A stretch of 51,743 nt of DNA from Candidatus Binatia bacterium (GTDB lineage Bacteria; Desulfobacterota; Binatia; HRBIN30): positions 1-51,743 of the forward strand of contig BPIR01000002.1 in the NCBI GenBank assembly GCA_026004215.1, given 5' to 3'. The notes beneath the pieces are model-generated. The model ran no database searches. It was given only the letters and a program-made list of their open reading frames with translations, and had not been told where the DNA came from. The position numbers and the translations under genes were made by a program. Numbering within the stretch: position 1 is the stretch's first letter; each line of letters starts with the position of its first letter. This document shows positions 8,976-18,729 of this stretch, one piece after another.

Positions 8976-11709
8976 GGGTCCTCCGCAATGCTGCGTGAAT
9001 CAGTTCTTGTTCTTCGCTTTGGTGCACTTTGTACGAGCCAGTGGCTGGGCTGGCTGCCGCGCGGCGGCCGGCGTACAGGATCGGCCGATCCTTGCCGACG
9101 AGACGCAGCAAGTACCGGAACATTTCGTTCCAAGCTCCCATGTTCTGCGGCTCTTCCTGGGCCCACATGATCTCGGCCCGTTCCGGGTAGAGTTCCAAGA
9201 ACGCTCGCACCTCCTTTTCGGGGAACGGGTAGAGCTGCTCGACGCGCACGAAAGCGATGTCGTCGATGTCGCGCTCGCGCCGCGCCACGAGCAAGTCGTA
9301 GAAAATTTTTCCGGAGCAAAAAATGATTCGCCGAACCTTGGCGGGATCGATCGGGTCCACGTCGCCCAGCACGGGCTGGAACGTCCCGTCGGTGAAGTCT
9401 TTGACGGGCGACACGCACAGCTTGTGGCGGAGCAAACTCTTCGGGGTCATGAGAATCAGGGGTTTGCGGAAGTTGCGGTGGATTTGCCGGCGCAGCGCGT
9501 GAAAATATTGGGCGGGCGTGGTTAGGTTGCACACTTGGATGTTGCGTTCGGCGCACAGTTGCAAAAAGCGTTCGAGGCGCGCGCTAGAGTGTTCCGGCCC
9601 TTGGCCCTCGTATCCGTGGGGAAGGAGCATCACCAGCCCGCTCATCTTCTGCCACTTGGACTCGGCGGATACGATGAACTGATCGATCATCACTTGCGCG
9701 TTGTTGGCGAAGTCTCCGAATTGCGCCTCCCACAGCACCAGGTTACGCGGATCCGCCGAGCTAAAGCCGTATTCGAAACCCAGCACGGCGAGCTCGGAGA
9801 GCATGGTGTCGATTACCGTGAAGCGGCCTTGCTGTTCCGAAAGATGATCCAGCGGAACGTAACGGGCGCCCGTTTGCACATCGTACCAGACTGCGTGGCG
9901 CTGGCTGAACGTGCCTCGGCCGCTGTCTTGCCCGGCCAAACGCACGTGCGTTCCCTCGAGGAGCAACGAGCCGAAGGCGAGCATTTCGGCGGTCGCCCAG
10001 TCCACCTGCCCCTCGCCCTGCAGCATGTCGATTCGTTGTTCGTAGAGGCGGCGCACTTTCGGATGAACCGAAAAACCTTCGGGGGCCAGTGCCGCCTTGC
10101 GCGCAATCTCCTCGAGGGTCGGGCGTGCCACTGCCGTGTGCGCACTCCAATCGTCCCCCGCCCAACGCATGCCCTTCCATACGCCGCCGAACACAAAGAC
10201 TTGTTGTCGCGGCATGAAGTCGCGCGCGTAGTTCAACGCATCTTCGAAGACTTCCCGCAGCGCTGCCGCTTGCTCTTCGAGTTCCTTCTCGCGCACGACG
10301 CCGCTGTCGAGCAGGCGTTGCGCGTACAGCTTGCGCACGCTGGGGTGAGCCTCGATTTGGCGATACAGCGTGGGCTGCGTGAACGTGGGATCGTCGGTTT
10401 CGTTGTGCCCATGCCGGCGGTAGCAGATCAAATCGATGAAGACGTCCTTCTTGAAGCGCGCCCGGAACGCGGCGGCGAGGCGTGCCGCTTGAATGGCTGC
10501 TTCCGGATCGTCGGCGTTCACGTGGAAGATCGGCGCGTGGAGGAACTTGGCGAGATCCGTGGGGTAGCGAGTGGGGCAATAGTTTTGCGGGGAAGTGGTA
10601 AAGCCGATCTGGTTATTGACGATGATGTGGATCGTGCCGCCGGTACGATAATCGCGCAGTTCCGAGAGCGCCAATGTCTCGGCAACGATGCCCTGGCCAC
10701 AAAACGCCGCATCGCCATGAATGACGACGGGCTGCACGCGCGACCCGTCGCTGTCCCCCAAGTAGTACTGTTTTCCGCGCACGATTCCCTCGACCACGGG
10801 GTCGATCGCCTCAAGGTGGCTCGGGTTGGAACAAAGCGAGAGGTGCATAGGGTGGCCGCTACGGGTCACGATGTCCTTCGAATAACCGAGGTGGTACTTC
10901 ACATCGCCGTCGCCCGGAATATGCGCCGGAAGGCGCGTGCCCTCGAATTCCGCGAAGATCATCTCGTAGGGCTTGCGCAAAACATGGGCGAGCACGTTCA
11001 AGCGGCCGCGGTGCGCCATGCCCATCACGATTTCCTGTACCCCCTGACGGCCCGACTCTTCGACGATTTCGTCCAGAAGGGGAATGAGCGCCTCCGCACC
11101 TTCCAAGGAAAAGCGCTTTTGCCCGAGGTACTTCACGTGCAGGAATTGTTCGAAACTCTCGGCCTGGATCAGGCGGTAGAGAATGTACTTGCGATCTTCG
11201 TCGGAAAGCTCCGGCCGATTGAGCGTGGGCTCCATGCGCTCTTGGAGCCAAGTGCGCTGCTCCTTGTCGTCGGTGTGCATGTACTCGACGCCGAGGGTTC
11301 TGCAGTAAATGGCGCGCAACCGCTCGATGACGTCGCGCAAGCGCCCGCGGGGAAAGCCCTTGAGCATGGGGGTCTCCACCACGCGCTCCAGGTCGGCCGG
11401 AGAAAAGCCGAACTCGGAGGGCTCGAGTAACGGGTGCGAAGACAAGTTGTTGCCCAGAGGGTCGAGATTGGCGATCAGGTGCCCGATTTCGCGGTACGAG
11501 TGGACGAGGTTGTACACCCCGATGTGGTGGGTCGGAAGCGCCACCCCCTCGGCTGCGATCCGCGGTGCCGCCTCCTTGCGGGCCAGTTCGAAGCCGGCAA
11601 AAAACAGCGCCCACGAAGGATCTACCGATTCGGGGTCGCGCTGATATCGCTGGTACATTTCCTCGATGTACTCTGCGTTTGCCCGTGACAAAAAGTCGAG
11701 CTTGGTCAC
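8965..11709 (-). CDS. sucA: 2-oxoglutarate dehydrogenase E1
   Basis: 914 residues, close to the usual ~930. The N-terminus ([21 protein letters not shown]) is the conserved E2-binding-type segment. The thiamine-diphosphate region is visible as [18 protein letters not shown] followed by [12 protein letters not shown] chose GTG 11709, because GAGGAGG lies six bases upstream; the frame continues upstream into the EIIA-like gene. This is the thiamine-dependent decarboxylase of the TCA-cycle complex and overlaps the E2 gene. Confidence 0.95.
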   Translation of the reverse strand: MTKLDFLSRANAEYIEEMYQRYQRDPESVDPSWALFFAGFELARKEAAPRIAAEGVALPTHHIGVYNLVHSYREIGHLIANLDPLGNNLSSHPLLEPSEFGFSPADLERVVETPMLKGFPRGRLRDVIERLRAIYCRTLGVEYMHTDDKEQRTWLQERMEPTLNRPELSDEDRKYILYRLIQAESFEQFLHVKYLGQKRFSLEGAEALIPLLDEIVEESGRQGVQEIVMGMAHRGRLNVLAHVLRKPYEMIFAEFEGTRLPAHIPGDGDVKYHLGYSKDIVTRSGHPMHLSLCSNPSHLEAIDPVVEGIVRGKQYYLGDSDGSRVQPVVIHGDAAFCGQGIVAETLALSELRDYRTGGTIHIIVNNQIGFTTSPQNYCPTRYPTDLAKFLHAPIFHVNADDPEAAIQAARLAAAFRARFKKDVFIDLICYRRHGHNETDDPTFTQPTLYRQIEAHPSVRKLYAQRLLDSGVVREKELEEQAAALREVFEDALNYARDFMPRQQVFVFGGVWKGMRWAGDDWSAHTAVARPTLEEIARKAALAPEGFSVHPKVRRLYEQRIDMLQGEGQVDWATAEMLAFGSLLLEGTHVRLAGQDSGRGTFSQRHAVWYDVQTGARYVPLDHLSEQQGRFTVIDTMLSELAVLGFEYGFSSADPRNLVLWEAQFGDFANNAQVMIDQFIVSAESKWQKMSGLVMLLPHGYEGQGPEHSSARLERFLQLCAERNIQVCNLTTPAQYFHALRRQIHRNFRKPLILMTPKSLLRHKLCVSPVKDFTDGTFQPVLGDVDPIDPAKVRRIIFCSGKIFYDLLVARRERDIDDIAFVRVEQLYPFPEKEVRAFLELYPERAEIMWAQEEPQNMGAWNEMFRYLLRLVGKDRPILYAGRRAAASPATGSYKVHQSEEQELIHAALRRTHAR

Positions 11710-11752
11710 TTTCAGCCTCCTCGGCTCGCGAGCATAGCAGCGGGCGCAACGA

Positions 11753-12232
11753 CTAGAGCAAGGTTTCTCCTTGGCCATCGTGCACGCGCAGGATGCGCAA
11801 CACCTCGCTTGGCGAGGTTGCGCGCCGCAGCTCGTGCCGGCAACGTTCCGATTGCAAAACCAGAGAGACGGACGAGAGGAACTCTAGATGCTCCGTGACG
11901 AGGCCCGGCGAGGACAACACGAGGGCCACGATCGAAATGGGCAGCCCAAAGGCTACCTCGTACACGGCACGGGGAGCCACCGCCAGGGCACAGGCAATGC
12001 CTTGGACCGCATCGGTCCGCACGTGCGGAATGCTCACCCCAATGTCCACCATGGCCGTGCTATTTGCCTGCTCGCGCCGGCACACCATCTCCCAGGTTGT
12101 TTCCAGCGCCTCCACAGGCAAACAGGCAAGCCCGACGAGGCGTTCGAGCAGTCCGCGGACCGCGGCTTCGAAGCTCGGCCACGACTGGCCAACAATGACC
12201 GCACCCTCGTCGAGAACATCGCTGAATCGCAT
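11753..12232 (-). CDS. PTS EIIA (fructose/nitrogen type)-like protein
   Basis: 159 residues, the size of PtsN-type EIIA domains. The phosphorylatable His is seen in VSIPHVR (H70) after the conserved ANSTAMVDIG segment. No sugar-specific EIIB/EIIC genes lie nearby, so a regulatory role is more likely than sugar transport. It ends 43 bp before sucA, so it may be the first gene of the operon and link phosphorelay state to TCA flux; that is inference. I start at ATG 12232, where similarity to the family begins; upstream codons come from repeat sequence. Confidence 0.85.
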   Translation of the reverse strand: MRFSDVLDEGAVIVGQSWPSFEAAVRGLLERLVGLACLPVEALETTWEMVCRREQANSTAMVDIGVSIPHVRTDAVQGIACALAVAPRAVYEVAFGLPISIVALVLSSPGLVTEHLEFLSSVSLVLQSERCRHELRRATSPSEVLRILRVHDGQGETLL

Positions 12233-12320
12233 GGAATTGGCCTGTGAGGTCCCCAAGAGAACGCAATTTGCGCCTGCGATGCAAGGTATTGGCTCGAGAA
12301 ACAGAGGGCGCGGCGGTGTC

Positions 12321-12395
12321 GGGGCACGGCACGCCTTGCCCCCACGGCCTCCCGGCCACTCGCCACTCACCACTCGCTACTCGCCACTCGCCATC
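12321..12395. repeat. Degenerate palindrome plus CTCGCCA array
   Basis: A worn copy of the GGGGCACGGCA palindrome (12321-12343) is followed by a short array of CTCGCCA/CTCACCA units (12357-12395). Both families also occur near 0-1.8 kb. They sit between the EIIA-like gene and the glycosyltransferase. The remaining ~80 bp to 12475 holds nothing I recognise. Confidence 0.6.
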
Positions 12396-12475
12396 GGCGA
12401 CTTCGGCAATGCGCCCCCAAGTCCATCACGACGGCGTGCACACCAGCCTTTGAACGACGGAGAGGAAGGAGTTGT

Positions 12476-14266
12476 TCAACGGCCTATATCCCCGACGGGA
12501 CGCGGCCGAACGTTGCGCACGGCGACGCGGCTGGCGTCGCGGGCAATGACCTCATAAGGACCCGGCAGGACAGCGTCCCAGTCTTGATCCGGACGGAGCG
12601 GGTCGGAAATCCAGATGACGTTCCGTTCGCGCCACCAGCGCACCAGGGTTTCCGGATCGATGAACAAATTGGCGGCGTGTGGCTCTAAGTAGGTTGGCAA
12701 CACGTAGTGTCTGGGCGGAAGAATTTCGATTCGCTGGCGAAGGTAGTAATTGAGCCCGGCACAAGTTTGGTACTCCTCCGGGGCTTGGTACACCACCGTT
12801 GCTTTCAGAGGCTGTATGTAACGTTCGATGCGCAGGGCAAGAGAAAAGCTCGAATTGTTGGGAGCCATCAACACCAGCCCCTCGCAAAACAGAGGTACAG
12901 TGGCGAAGAACGTGGCCAGCACCGGAGCGGATGCCCACAGCCGGGCGCCTCTCCACCAAAGCAGCAGCGCCAGCACCCCGGCCACGCTGAAACCGGTAAA
13001 TACCTGAACCGCCAGTCGCACGAAGGCCGCCGTCGGTTCGAGCCACTCTTCTTCGCGCACCAAGCGAGGAACCACCCACAAAGCGTTGACGAACACGAAG
13101 CTCAAAAAAACCCAATGGATCCAGGTGGCGGTGATCCAGCGACGGGAGAGCTCGTTCGCGCGCACCAAATGTACTGCCAGCAAAAGCGCGAGCGGTGGTA
13201 GCGCTGGCAAAGAATAGTGTTCCAGACGCGAGGACGCAGCCGAGAACAACGCAAGCACGATTGCCGGCCAAGCGAGCAAGATCACGAGTGCCGTCCGCTC
13301 CTCTGTCTGCCTGCGCAGAGCGGCAACACCGGCAGCCACGGACAGGGGCACGAACACACTCCACGGAAATACCCGCATGGCAAAGGCTGCCCAGAACATG
13401 GGCAGCGAGATCGGAGTGGAGTCGCGCGGAAACTTCTTGTCGAAGAAGAACAACAGGTGTTGGTTGATGACGTAGTCCCACAGAAAACCGGCATGTACAA
13501 AGCTCATCGCCGCATGCCACGGCCCGACCAACGCAAGCCACAGCCACCACGCGCGCGGGTGGAAAAAGCACAGCGCCCGGCGCCACTGCCGTTCGCATGC
13601 AAGGAGCACCAGCGTCACAGCCGCAGGCACGAGCAAGGCCAACATCCCTTTGGCAAGCAGGCCCACAGCCAAGCCAACCTGCCATAACGCGAGCCAGCCG
13701 GACCCTCGTTCCAGGCGCTCCTCCGGGCGTTGCCAAATCTCCCAAAGAGCAAACAGAGACACCGTGATTCCGAGCACGAGCCATAGATCCGGCCGGACTT
13801 CGTGGGTCTCCACAAAGAATCCGCCCATCGAGGCGAGAAGCGCAGCCGCCAGGCAACCTACCGGTGGCCCGAAGGCACGCCAACCCCAAACCAGGGCCAC
13901 GACCACCGTAAGCCATCCGGCCGCGGCACTGGGTAACCGAGCGGCTGCTTCATGAATACCCCAGATTTGAAACACCGAGGCGATCGCCCAATACGACAAA
14001 GGTGGCTTGTTCAGGAACAGTACGTAGTTGAGCTGCGGGCTGAGCCAGTCGCCCGTCTCCAACATTTCCCGGGCGACTTCTGCATACTGGGCTTCGTTCG
14101 GATCGTCCAAGAGGGGGAAACTTCCCAGCCGATGCGTGAAGGCCCAGCCGATGACGAGCACCAACCCGAGCGCCGCTACCGTCCAGCCACGGGAACGGCC
14201 ATCGAATGTTTTGCTTCGTGCCCCGGCAAAATGGGGCAGAGGCTGTGGCGCTCTCCAATCCACCAT
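12476..14266 (-). CDS. ArnT-like GT39-family glycosyltransferase
   Basis: 596 residues with about a dozen membrane segments. The first periplasmic loop carries DDPNEAQYAEVAREML, with the acidic residues typical of polyprenyl-phosphate-sugar transferases, and NKPPLSYW follows, as in ArnT/PMT proteins. These enzymes move a sugar from a lipid carrier to lipid A, another lipid or protein on the outer side of the inner membrane. The acceptor here is unknown. It lies 178 bp behind the sirtuin gene on the same strand. The upstream ribosome site is weak. Confidence 0.88.
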   Translation of the reverse strand: MVDWRAPQPLPHFAGARSKTFDGRSRGWTVAALGLVLVIGWAFTHRLGSFPLLDDPNEAQYAEVAREMLETGDWLSPQLNYVLFLNKPPLSYWAIASVFQIWGIHEAAARLPSAAAGWLTVVVALVWGWRAFGPPVGCLAAALLASMGGFFVETHEVRPDLWLVLGITVSLFALWEIWQRPEERLERGSGWLALWQVGLAVGLLAKGMLALLVPAAVTLVLLACERQWRRALCFFHPRAWWLWLALVGPWHAAMSFVHAGFLWDYVINQHLLFFFDKKFPRDSTPISLPMFWAAFAMRVFPWSVFVPLSVAAGVAALRRQTEERTALVILLAWPAIVLALFSAASSRLEHYSLPALPPLALLLAVHLVRANELSRRWITATWIHWVFLSFVFVNALWVVPRLVREEEWLEPTAAFVRLAVQVFTGFSVAGVLALLLWWRGARLWASAPVLATFFATVPLFCEGLVLMAPNNSSFSLALRIERYIQPLKATVVYQAPEEYQTCAGLNYYLRQRIEILPPRHYVLPTYLEPHAANLFIDPETLVRWWRERNVIWISDPLRPDQDWDAVLPGPYEVIARDASRVAVRNVRPRPVGDIGR

Positions 14267-14444
14267 ATGCTTCGCAAGACCGAGCCGCGCCGTTTAGCCC
14301 GAACTGAGCTGTTTGCCAAATGCGGCCCTGCCGGCGGCAAGGGGTCGGGATCCGCCATCGGCAGTGTGAGCTGCGCAGGCCCGTGCCCGCGCTGCCAACC
14401 GGCGTACAGCCGAGCCTCCCCGGACCGCACGGACGAAAGCCGCG

Positions 14445-15221
14445 TCAACTCCCGCGCAACTGGCGCAGCGCTTCGACAATCTTTGGAAGCGCCTCTCCGG
14501 CCGGGGCCCGCACGACCACGGCACAGTAGGGCGTGAGCTCCGTCTCGTACGGGTTGACTTCGATCAAAGTGCCGCCGCGTTGGTGAACGTCCAACGGAAA
14601 TCCCGCTGCTGGATACACGGTCGCGGACGTGCCCACGACCAGCATGCAGTCTGCCCGCGCCGATTCGGCTTGGCAGCGTTGCAATACGTCCGGCGGGATG
14701 GGCTCGCCGAACGACACCGTATCGCTTTTCAGCAAGCCGCCACACTCCCGGCAACGCGGCGGCAGCTCGCTCAAATCCACTGCCTCGAGCGGCATGCGCC
14801 GCACACACGAGAGACAGCGCACCAAAGTGGCGTTGCCGTGGATCTCCGCCAGGTTTTGGCTGCCCGCTCGCCGGTGGAGGTCGTCTACGTTTTGGGTGAT
14901 GGTACAGCGCAACACGCCGAGCCGCTCGAGTTCGACTAAACCGTAGTGACCCGGGTTGGGTTCCGCCTTGGCCAAGGTCTCCCACAGCTCGCGCATCGGT
15001 CCGGAAGGGTGGAGCCGTTCTTCCCAGGCTTTCTTCGGGTCCATTAAAAACCGCTGGAAGCCGTTGAGTGGCGGCTCGCCATACTTGGTCCACAAGCCTC
15101 CCGGACCACGAAACGGCGGAATACCGCTTTCGACGGAAAGACCCGCACCCGTCAGCGCCACCACATAGCGCGCTCGGTGAAGAATCTTGGCTGCTTCCTC
15201 TGCTTTCGGCTGCCAGCTCAT
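14445..15221 (-). CDS. NAD-dependent protein deacylase (sirtuin)
   Basis: 258 residues, a complete bacterial Sir2. Motifs in order: GAGLSVESGIPPFR (NAD-binding), TQNVDDLH, the catalytic His in EIHGN, a zinc module with CLSC and CREC pairs, and GTSATVYPAAG. It removes acyl groups from lysines using NAD+, releasing nicotinamide and O-acyl-ADP-ribose. GGGGAG lies four bases before the ATG. Acyl preference (acetyl or succinyl) cannot be settled from what I read. Confidence 0.95.
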   Translation of the reverse strand: MSWQPKAEEAAKILHRARYVVALTGAGLSVESGIPPFRGPGGLWTKYGEPPLNGFQRFLMDPKKAWEERLHPSGPMRELWETLAKAEPNPGHYGLVELERLGVLRCTITQNVDDLHRRAGSQNLAEIHGNATLVRCLSCVRRMPLEAVDLSELPPRCRECGGLLKSDTVSFGEPIPPDVLQRCQAESARADCMLVVGTSATVYPAAGFPLDVHQRGGTLIEVNPYETELTPYCAVVVRAPAGEALPKIVEALRQLRGS

Positions 15222-15316
15222 AGTGCTCCCCGCCGGCGTGTTGAGCGCTTACCGAATGTCGACTATACGGGCAAGGCTCGAAATCTTCTCACCTGACGAG
15301 ATTGTGGAGGAGGCTC

Positions 15317-15850
15317 ATGCGCGGAAGTTGGCGGACCCCGTGGGTTGGTACGTTCCTGGCGCTGTTCCTGGCAACCACCGCAATGGCCCGCGACCCCGTT
15401 CCTGTGCGTGACAAGAGCGGCAAGGTGCTGGCAGAGGTGGTGGTGTGCAACGACTGCAAAAATCCGAACGACCCAGGCTGTTACGACGGTGCCGAATCGG
15501 GTTGGCTGAACGGCAAGCCTTGCGGGAAGTGTTTCGTGGACAAGAACTACGGCAAGCTCGTGCCGATTCCGTACGACGTTCATTTCGAGGGAACGATCGT
15601 GAATCCGGACGGCACGCCGGCCAAGGAGCGGTTCGTCAAATTGTTCGTCCAAAATGGTTGGGGGCACCGAACGAGTACCCGCCCGGACGGTCGCTTCCGC
15701 ATCATCACCGGCGCCACGGGAGACCGCAAGTCGGACCGGCCCCTGGTGGTGGACCTGGGGACACTCGTGGACCAGCAGAAAGACGCCAACGACCGCGTCT
15801 TTGCCCTCTTCCTTTTGGCACCGGATCATACTCCTTGCGATGCGCAGTGA
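15317..15850 (+). CDS. Secreted protein with paired cysteines
   Basis: 177 residues. A signal peptide (WVGTFLALFLATTAMA) is followed by VCNDCK and CGKCF cysteine pairs plus a fifth Cys, then a segment (HFEGTIVNPDGTPAKERFVKLF...TSTRPDGRFRI) resembling carboxypeptidase-regulatory/transthyretin-like beta sandwiches. Function is unknown; the cysteines could bind metal or form disulfides outside the cytoplasm. The ATG at 15317 is preceded by GGAGGAGG; an in-frame TTG at 15302 is less likely. It stands alone on the plus strand, divergent from the sirtuin. Confidence 0.8.
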   Translation: MRGSWRTPWVGTFLALFLATTAMARDPVPVRDKSGKVLAEVVVCNDCKNPNDPGCYDGAESGWLNGKPCGKCFVDKNYGKLVPIPYDVHFEGTIVNPDGTPAKERFVKLFVQNGWGHRTSTRPDGRFRIITGATGDRKSDRPLVVDLGTLVDQQKDANDRVFALFLLAPDHTPCDAQ

Positions 15851-16089
15851 CGGATGGCCTGTCGCTATCCGATCTGACCGGTTTCTTTGCATCGCTCGGG
15901 AGGTGGGGCCACCAGGGGCTCGTTCCCGCATAGTGCGCTGCGGCTGGTCGGGTCGCCCCGTGCCCCCCGAGCAGGGGAAGCGCGCTACCTCGGGAGACGA
16001 GGTCGAGCCCAGCGATCAATGGCGGATCGCCTTGCGCGAATTGCAAAGGTGCTTCCCTTGGTATCGCGTCCGGTGCTAGGTAAGAACTC

Positions 16090-17076
16090 ATGCTGGCTGG
16101 CAGTGATCGCAGCACGAGTGCGACTGTGGAGGGGGTCGGCACGCAGGCCTCGTGGCCGGCTGCGGCGGTACGCCTGCCAGGAGACGTGCTCCGGCCACTG
16201 CAGCGGGTAAATGCCGGGCGCGCGTGGCTCGCGCTCGCGTCCACGTGGGGATGGATTGCCGGCTCGATCGGGATCGCGTTGGTTTGGCCACATCCGCTGG
16301 CGTGGGTGGCTGCGGTGTTGATCGTTGGGCGTTGCCAGCACGCATTGGCGGTGTTGATGCACGATGCGGCCCATTACCGCTTGTTCGAAAACCGTTGGTG
16401 GAACGATTTCGTGGGCCAATGGTTGTGCGCGCGTCCGATCGCCAGTCATCTCGTCGCCTACCGCACCGTGCACCTGCGCCACCACAAGTACTTGCTCACA
16501 GACAAGGATCCCGACTTGTCGCTGTCGTTGCCGTTTCCCTGTGGGCGGGCAAGTTGGTGGCGCAAGCTGTTGCGCGACGCGGTCGGCATTTCTGCACTGA
16601 CGATGCGTGGCTACTTGGCGGTGGACCGTACCACGGGGCGAATGCGACTTGCCCGCGGAAACTTGCTGCGGAGGTGGAGTTGGTCCACAGGAATCCAGCG
16701 TGCTGCGGTTGCCGCTGGAGTCGCTGGCTTGTTTTGGTGGGGATACGGTTGGGCATTCGTGGTCCTGTGGTGGCTTCCGTTGATGACCGTGTATCAGGTG
16801 ATTTTGCGGGTGCGGGGCGTTTTGGAACACGCGGCGGTGCCGGATCGAGCCGATCCGCTGCGCAATGCACGCACGGTCCTCACGCGAAACCCGCTTGCCA
16901 AGTTCTTTTTGAATCCGCACCATGTGGCGTACCATTTAGAGCACCATCTGTATCCGGGCGTTCCGCACTACAACTTGCCGCGCTTGCATCGCGCACTGAG
17001 GGCAACTGGGCAGTTCGACGGCGCCTTGATCGACCAGGGTTACCGGGTGGCTTTGCAAACGGTCATTGGAAGCTGA
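16090..17076 (+). CDS. Membrane fatty acid desaturase
   Basis: 328 residues with hydrophobic segments around the three histidine boxes of the FA_desaturase superfamily: HDAAHY, HLRHHKY and HHVAYHLEHHLYPG. These hold the di-iron centre that introduces a double bond, or a hydroxyl in related enzymes, into acyl chains or carotenoid-like lipids at the inner membrane. The substrate cannot be read from the sequence. The 240-bp gap before it shows no gene. The following small membrane protein lies 35 bp downstream, probably in the same transcript. Confidence 0.93.
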   Translation: MLAGSDRSTSATVEGVGTQASWPAAAVRLPGDVLRPLQRVNAGRAWLALASTWGWIAGSIGIALVWPHPLAWVAAVLIVGRCQHALAVLMHDAAHYRLFENRWWNDFVGQWLCARPIASHLVAYRTVHLRHHKYLLTDKDPDLSLSLPFPCGRASWWRKLLRDAVGISALTMRGYLAVDRTTGRMRLARGNLLRRWSWSTGIQRAAVAAGVAGLFWWGYGWAFVVLWWLPLMTVYQVILRVRGVLEHAAVPDRADPLRNARTVLTRNPLAKFFLNPHHVAYHLEHHLYPGVPHYNLPRLHRALRATGQFDGALIDQGYRVALQTVIGS

Positions 17077-17111
17077 CGGCGGAGCGGCCAAGCGCGCGGA
17101 GGAACGAGGAA

Positions 17112-17624
17112 GTGAACGCAAGGTTGACTGGCATCGTGCTGGGCTCGATCGTCGTAGTGTTCGGACTCGGAGCTTTGTTGTTCCCCGAACGCGTGATGGA
17201 CTATGCGGGCTTTGCCGTGGCACCCACAGCGAGCCAGGCGCAAGCGACGGCGGAAACGCGGGCCTTGTATGGCGGGCTGTTCGTGGTGCTGGGCGGCTGG
17301 ATTTTATACGCAGCCGCGAGCGGATCGCGGCAGTTGCTGGTACTGGCTGGCACGTTGTTCCTTGGCGCAGCGGCAGGTCGTTTGGGTGGAGCCTACGTGG
17401 CCGGAAGCCCCGGAGTTTGGGGTTGGATTGGTGCCATCGTGGAAGTCGCTGTAGGTTTGGGGCTGATCGGTGCCGCGTGGTCGCTTGGCCGGGAGGAATC
17501 TTGGGGATCTCAGCCCGCCACAGCGGTTGCGAGCGCAACGCCTGCCGGTAGCACGAGTCCCCCGACCCTCGGGGCCGCATCCGCAGCGGATTCGCCCTCG
17601 TCGGAAAGCGGGACCCAGAGTTAG
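17112..17624 (+). CDS. Small DUF4345-like membrane protein
   Basis: 170 residues. Four predicted membrane helices: VLGSIVVVFGLGALLF, ALYGGLFVVLGGWILYAA, LLVLAGTLFLGAAAGRLGG and WIGAIVEVAVGLGLIGAAW. A Ser/Thr/Ala-rich tail follows. The TRALYGGLFVVLGGW...LGAAAGRLGG pattern resembles DUF4345. Function is unknown. GGAGG lies nine bases before the GTG start at 17112; the frame is open far upstream, but that part shadows the desaturase. Confidence 0.78.
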   Translation: MNARLTGIVLGSIVVVFGLGALLFPERVMDYAGFAVAPTASQAQATAETRALYGGLFVVLGGWILYAAASGSRQLLVLAGTLFLGAAAGRLGGAYVAGSPGVWGWIGAIVEVAVGLGLIGAAWSLGREESWGSQPATAVASATPAGSTSPPTLGAASAADSPSSESGTQS

Positions 17625-17631
17625 CCCTTTC

Positions 17632-17979
17632 ATGGGAGGAGCTGGCACACCTGCGGATTTCGCTCCATTCTTGGCCAACTTACCCCTGGGGCAACTTGGC
17701 TTCGGGGGTATGGCTGGGCTGGTAGCGGGCTACGCGGCGAAGAAGGTTGCCCGCCTTGCTGCCATTGTCCTCGGCCTGCTCTTTTTTGCGTTGCAGATTT
17801 TGGCGCATCAGGGCTGGATCACCATTCATTGGCAGGAGGTCGAACGTGCGGCCGATGAACTCTGGCGGCAAGCACACCAGCAAGGCTGGGGGGAGTGGCT
17901 TTGGGCCGTGATGATCGGGAACCTCCCATTCGGGGGCGCATTCACTGCCGGATTTTTGCTGGGCACGCGCCTCGGCTAG
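17632..17979 (+). CDS. FUN14-family membrane protein
   Basis: 115 residues. LGFGGMAGLVAGYAAKKVARLAAIVLGLLFFALQILAHQG matches the FUN14 pattern of a glycine-rich helix, a KK turn and a second helix; a third hydrophobic helix (GGAFTAGFLLG) closes the protein. Bacterial FUN14 proteins have no established role. The ATG at 17632 lies seven bases after the previous stop, so it is likely the last gene of the desaturase transcript. Confidence 0.85.
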   Translation: MGGAGTPADFAPFLANLPLGQLGFGGMAGLVAGYAAKKVARLAAIVLGLLFFALQILAHQGWITIHWQEVERAADELWRQAHQQGWGEWLWAVMIGNLPFGGAFTAGFLLGTRLG

Positions 17980-17983
17980 GCCA

Positions 17984-17997
17984 CTCGTCGCGACGAG
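17984..17997 (+). terminator. Possible hairpin after FUN14 gene
   Basis: Perfect palindrome CTCGTCGCGACGAG four bases after the stop codon. No T-tract follows, so a Rho-independent terminator is not established. Confidence 0.3.
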
Positions 17998-18367
17998 CCA
18001 ACGACAGGGTGGGGACTTCGGGAGTCAGCGTTTCGTGCCGAAAGCGGGTTCTCCCGTCTCCCTCGGTACGGCGTGGCGCGGCGGGATGCGAGAGGAGCGC
18101 ACGAACACCTCGAAGACACTGCCCGCCTTGTACATCGACTTACGGAGCCGCCGGTCCAGGCCCTCGAGGGTACGCTTTCAGGGTTCGGGGCGTTTGCTTC
18201 ACAATCACGACGCGAAAGCGAGAGCAACGCGGCCAACTGCTCGGCAGCCGGTTGCGAAATTAGCCCTGCGCCGCTGAGCGAGAGGAATGTTCGACAATTG
18301 ATGGCCGGGGGACGCGACAAAGTCGTTCGGTGGGCCCGCAGCGGCACAGGGGCAGCGGGCGGCGGCC
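17998..18367. other. No recognisable gene; start of decayed region
   Basis: Open frames exist in this stretch but have no domain, signal or ribosome site that supports them. It precedes the transposase and integrase remnants and is probably decayed accessory DNA. Confidence 0.4.
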
Positions 18368-18580
18368 GCGCGCGACCTGCCGCGTTCTCCCGGGCACGCA
18401 TTTCACCAGAACCAGAACCGGTTGCCGAAGAAATGTGGCTTCGATCGGCGCGGGCAGAAGCTGTGTACGCCGTATCATGCGAAGAACACAGGGCGGCCCA
18501 GCATTCCTCCGGGAGTGCATTTGCGCACGCTTCTGGTCGGGTTTTTAGAGGGCGTGGGCTTGCAGCAGGCCATTGCGTGG
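18368..18580 (+). pseudogene. Transposase N-terminal remnant
   Basis: The frame reads ARDLPRSPGHAFHQ, then KKCGFDRRGQKLCTPYHA, then GRPSIPPGVHLRTLLVGFLEG and AIAW. This is the N-terminal region of an IS1182/IS5-like DUF772 transposase, where the family has SPGHPFY, AGFDRFVEELC, GRPSIPPGVYFRMLLVGYFEG and RGIAW. Similarity stops at AIAW; no DDE catalytic domain and no terminal inverted repeats are seen. Several conserved positions have drifted. It is a relic, not an active element. Confidence 0.65.
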
Positions 18581-18729
18581 AGTAGGTCAACTTGGCCAGA
18601 TGACTCGCGCCCGCAGGCTGAAGCAGTCATCCATTGTTCCGACGGGCGAACAAGTGAGGGCAGTGCGCGAAGGATCGCGTCACGATGCTGCTGCAGTGGC
18701 CCGAAGCACGGCCACCCAGACCACCCGCG

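Noticed and set aside
9535..11430. Plus-strand frame of 631 codons
   Set aside because: Antisense shadow of sucA, a typical artefact of high-GC codon use.
18073..18585. Plus-strand frame of 170 codons
   Set aside because: The transposase relic is in a different frame over its second half, and this frame has no similarity to anything I recognise.
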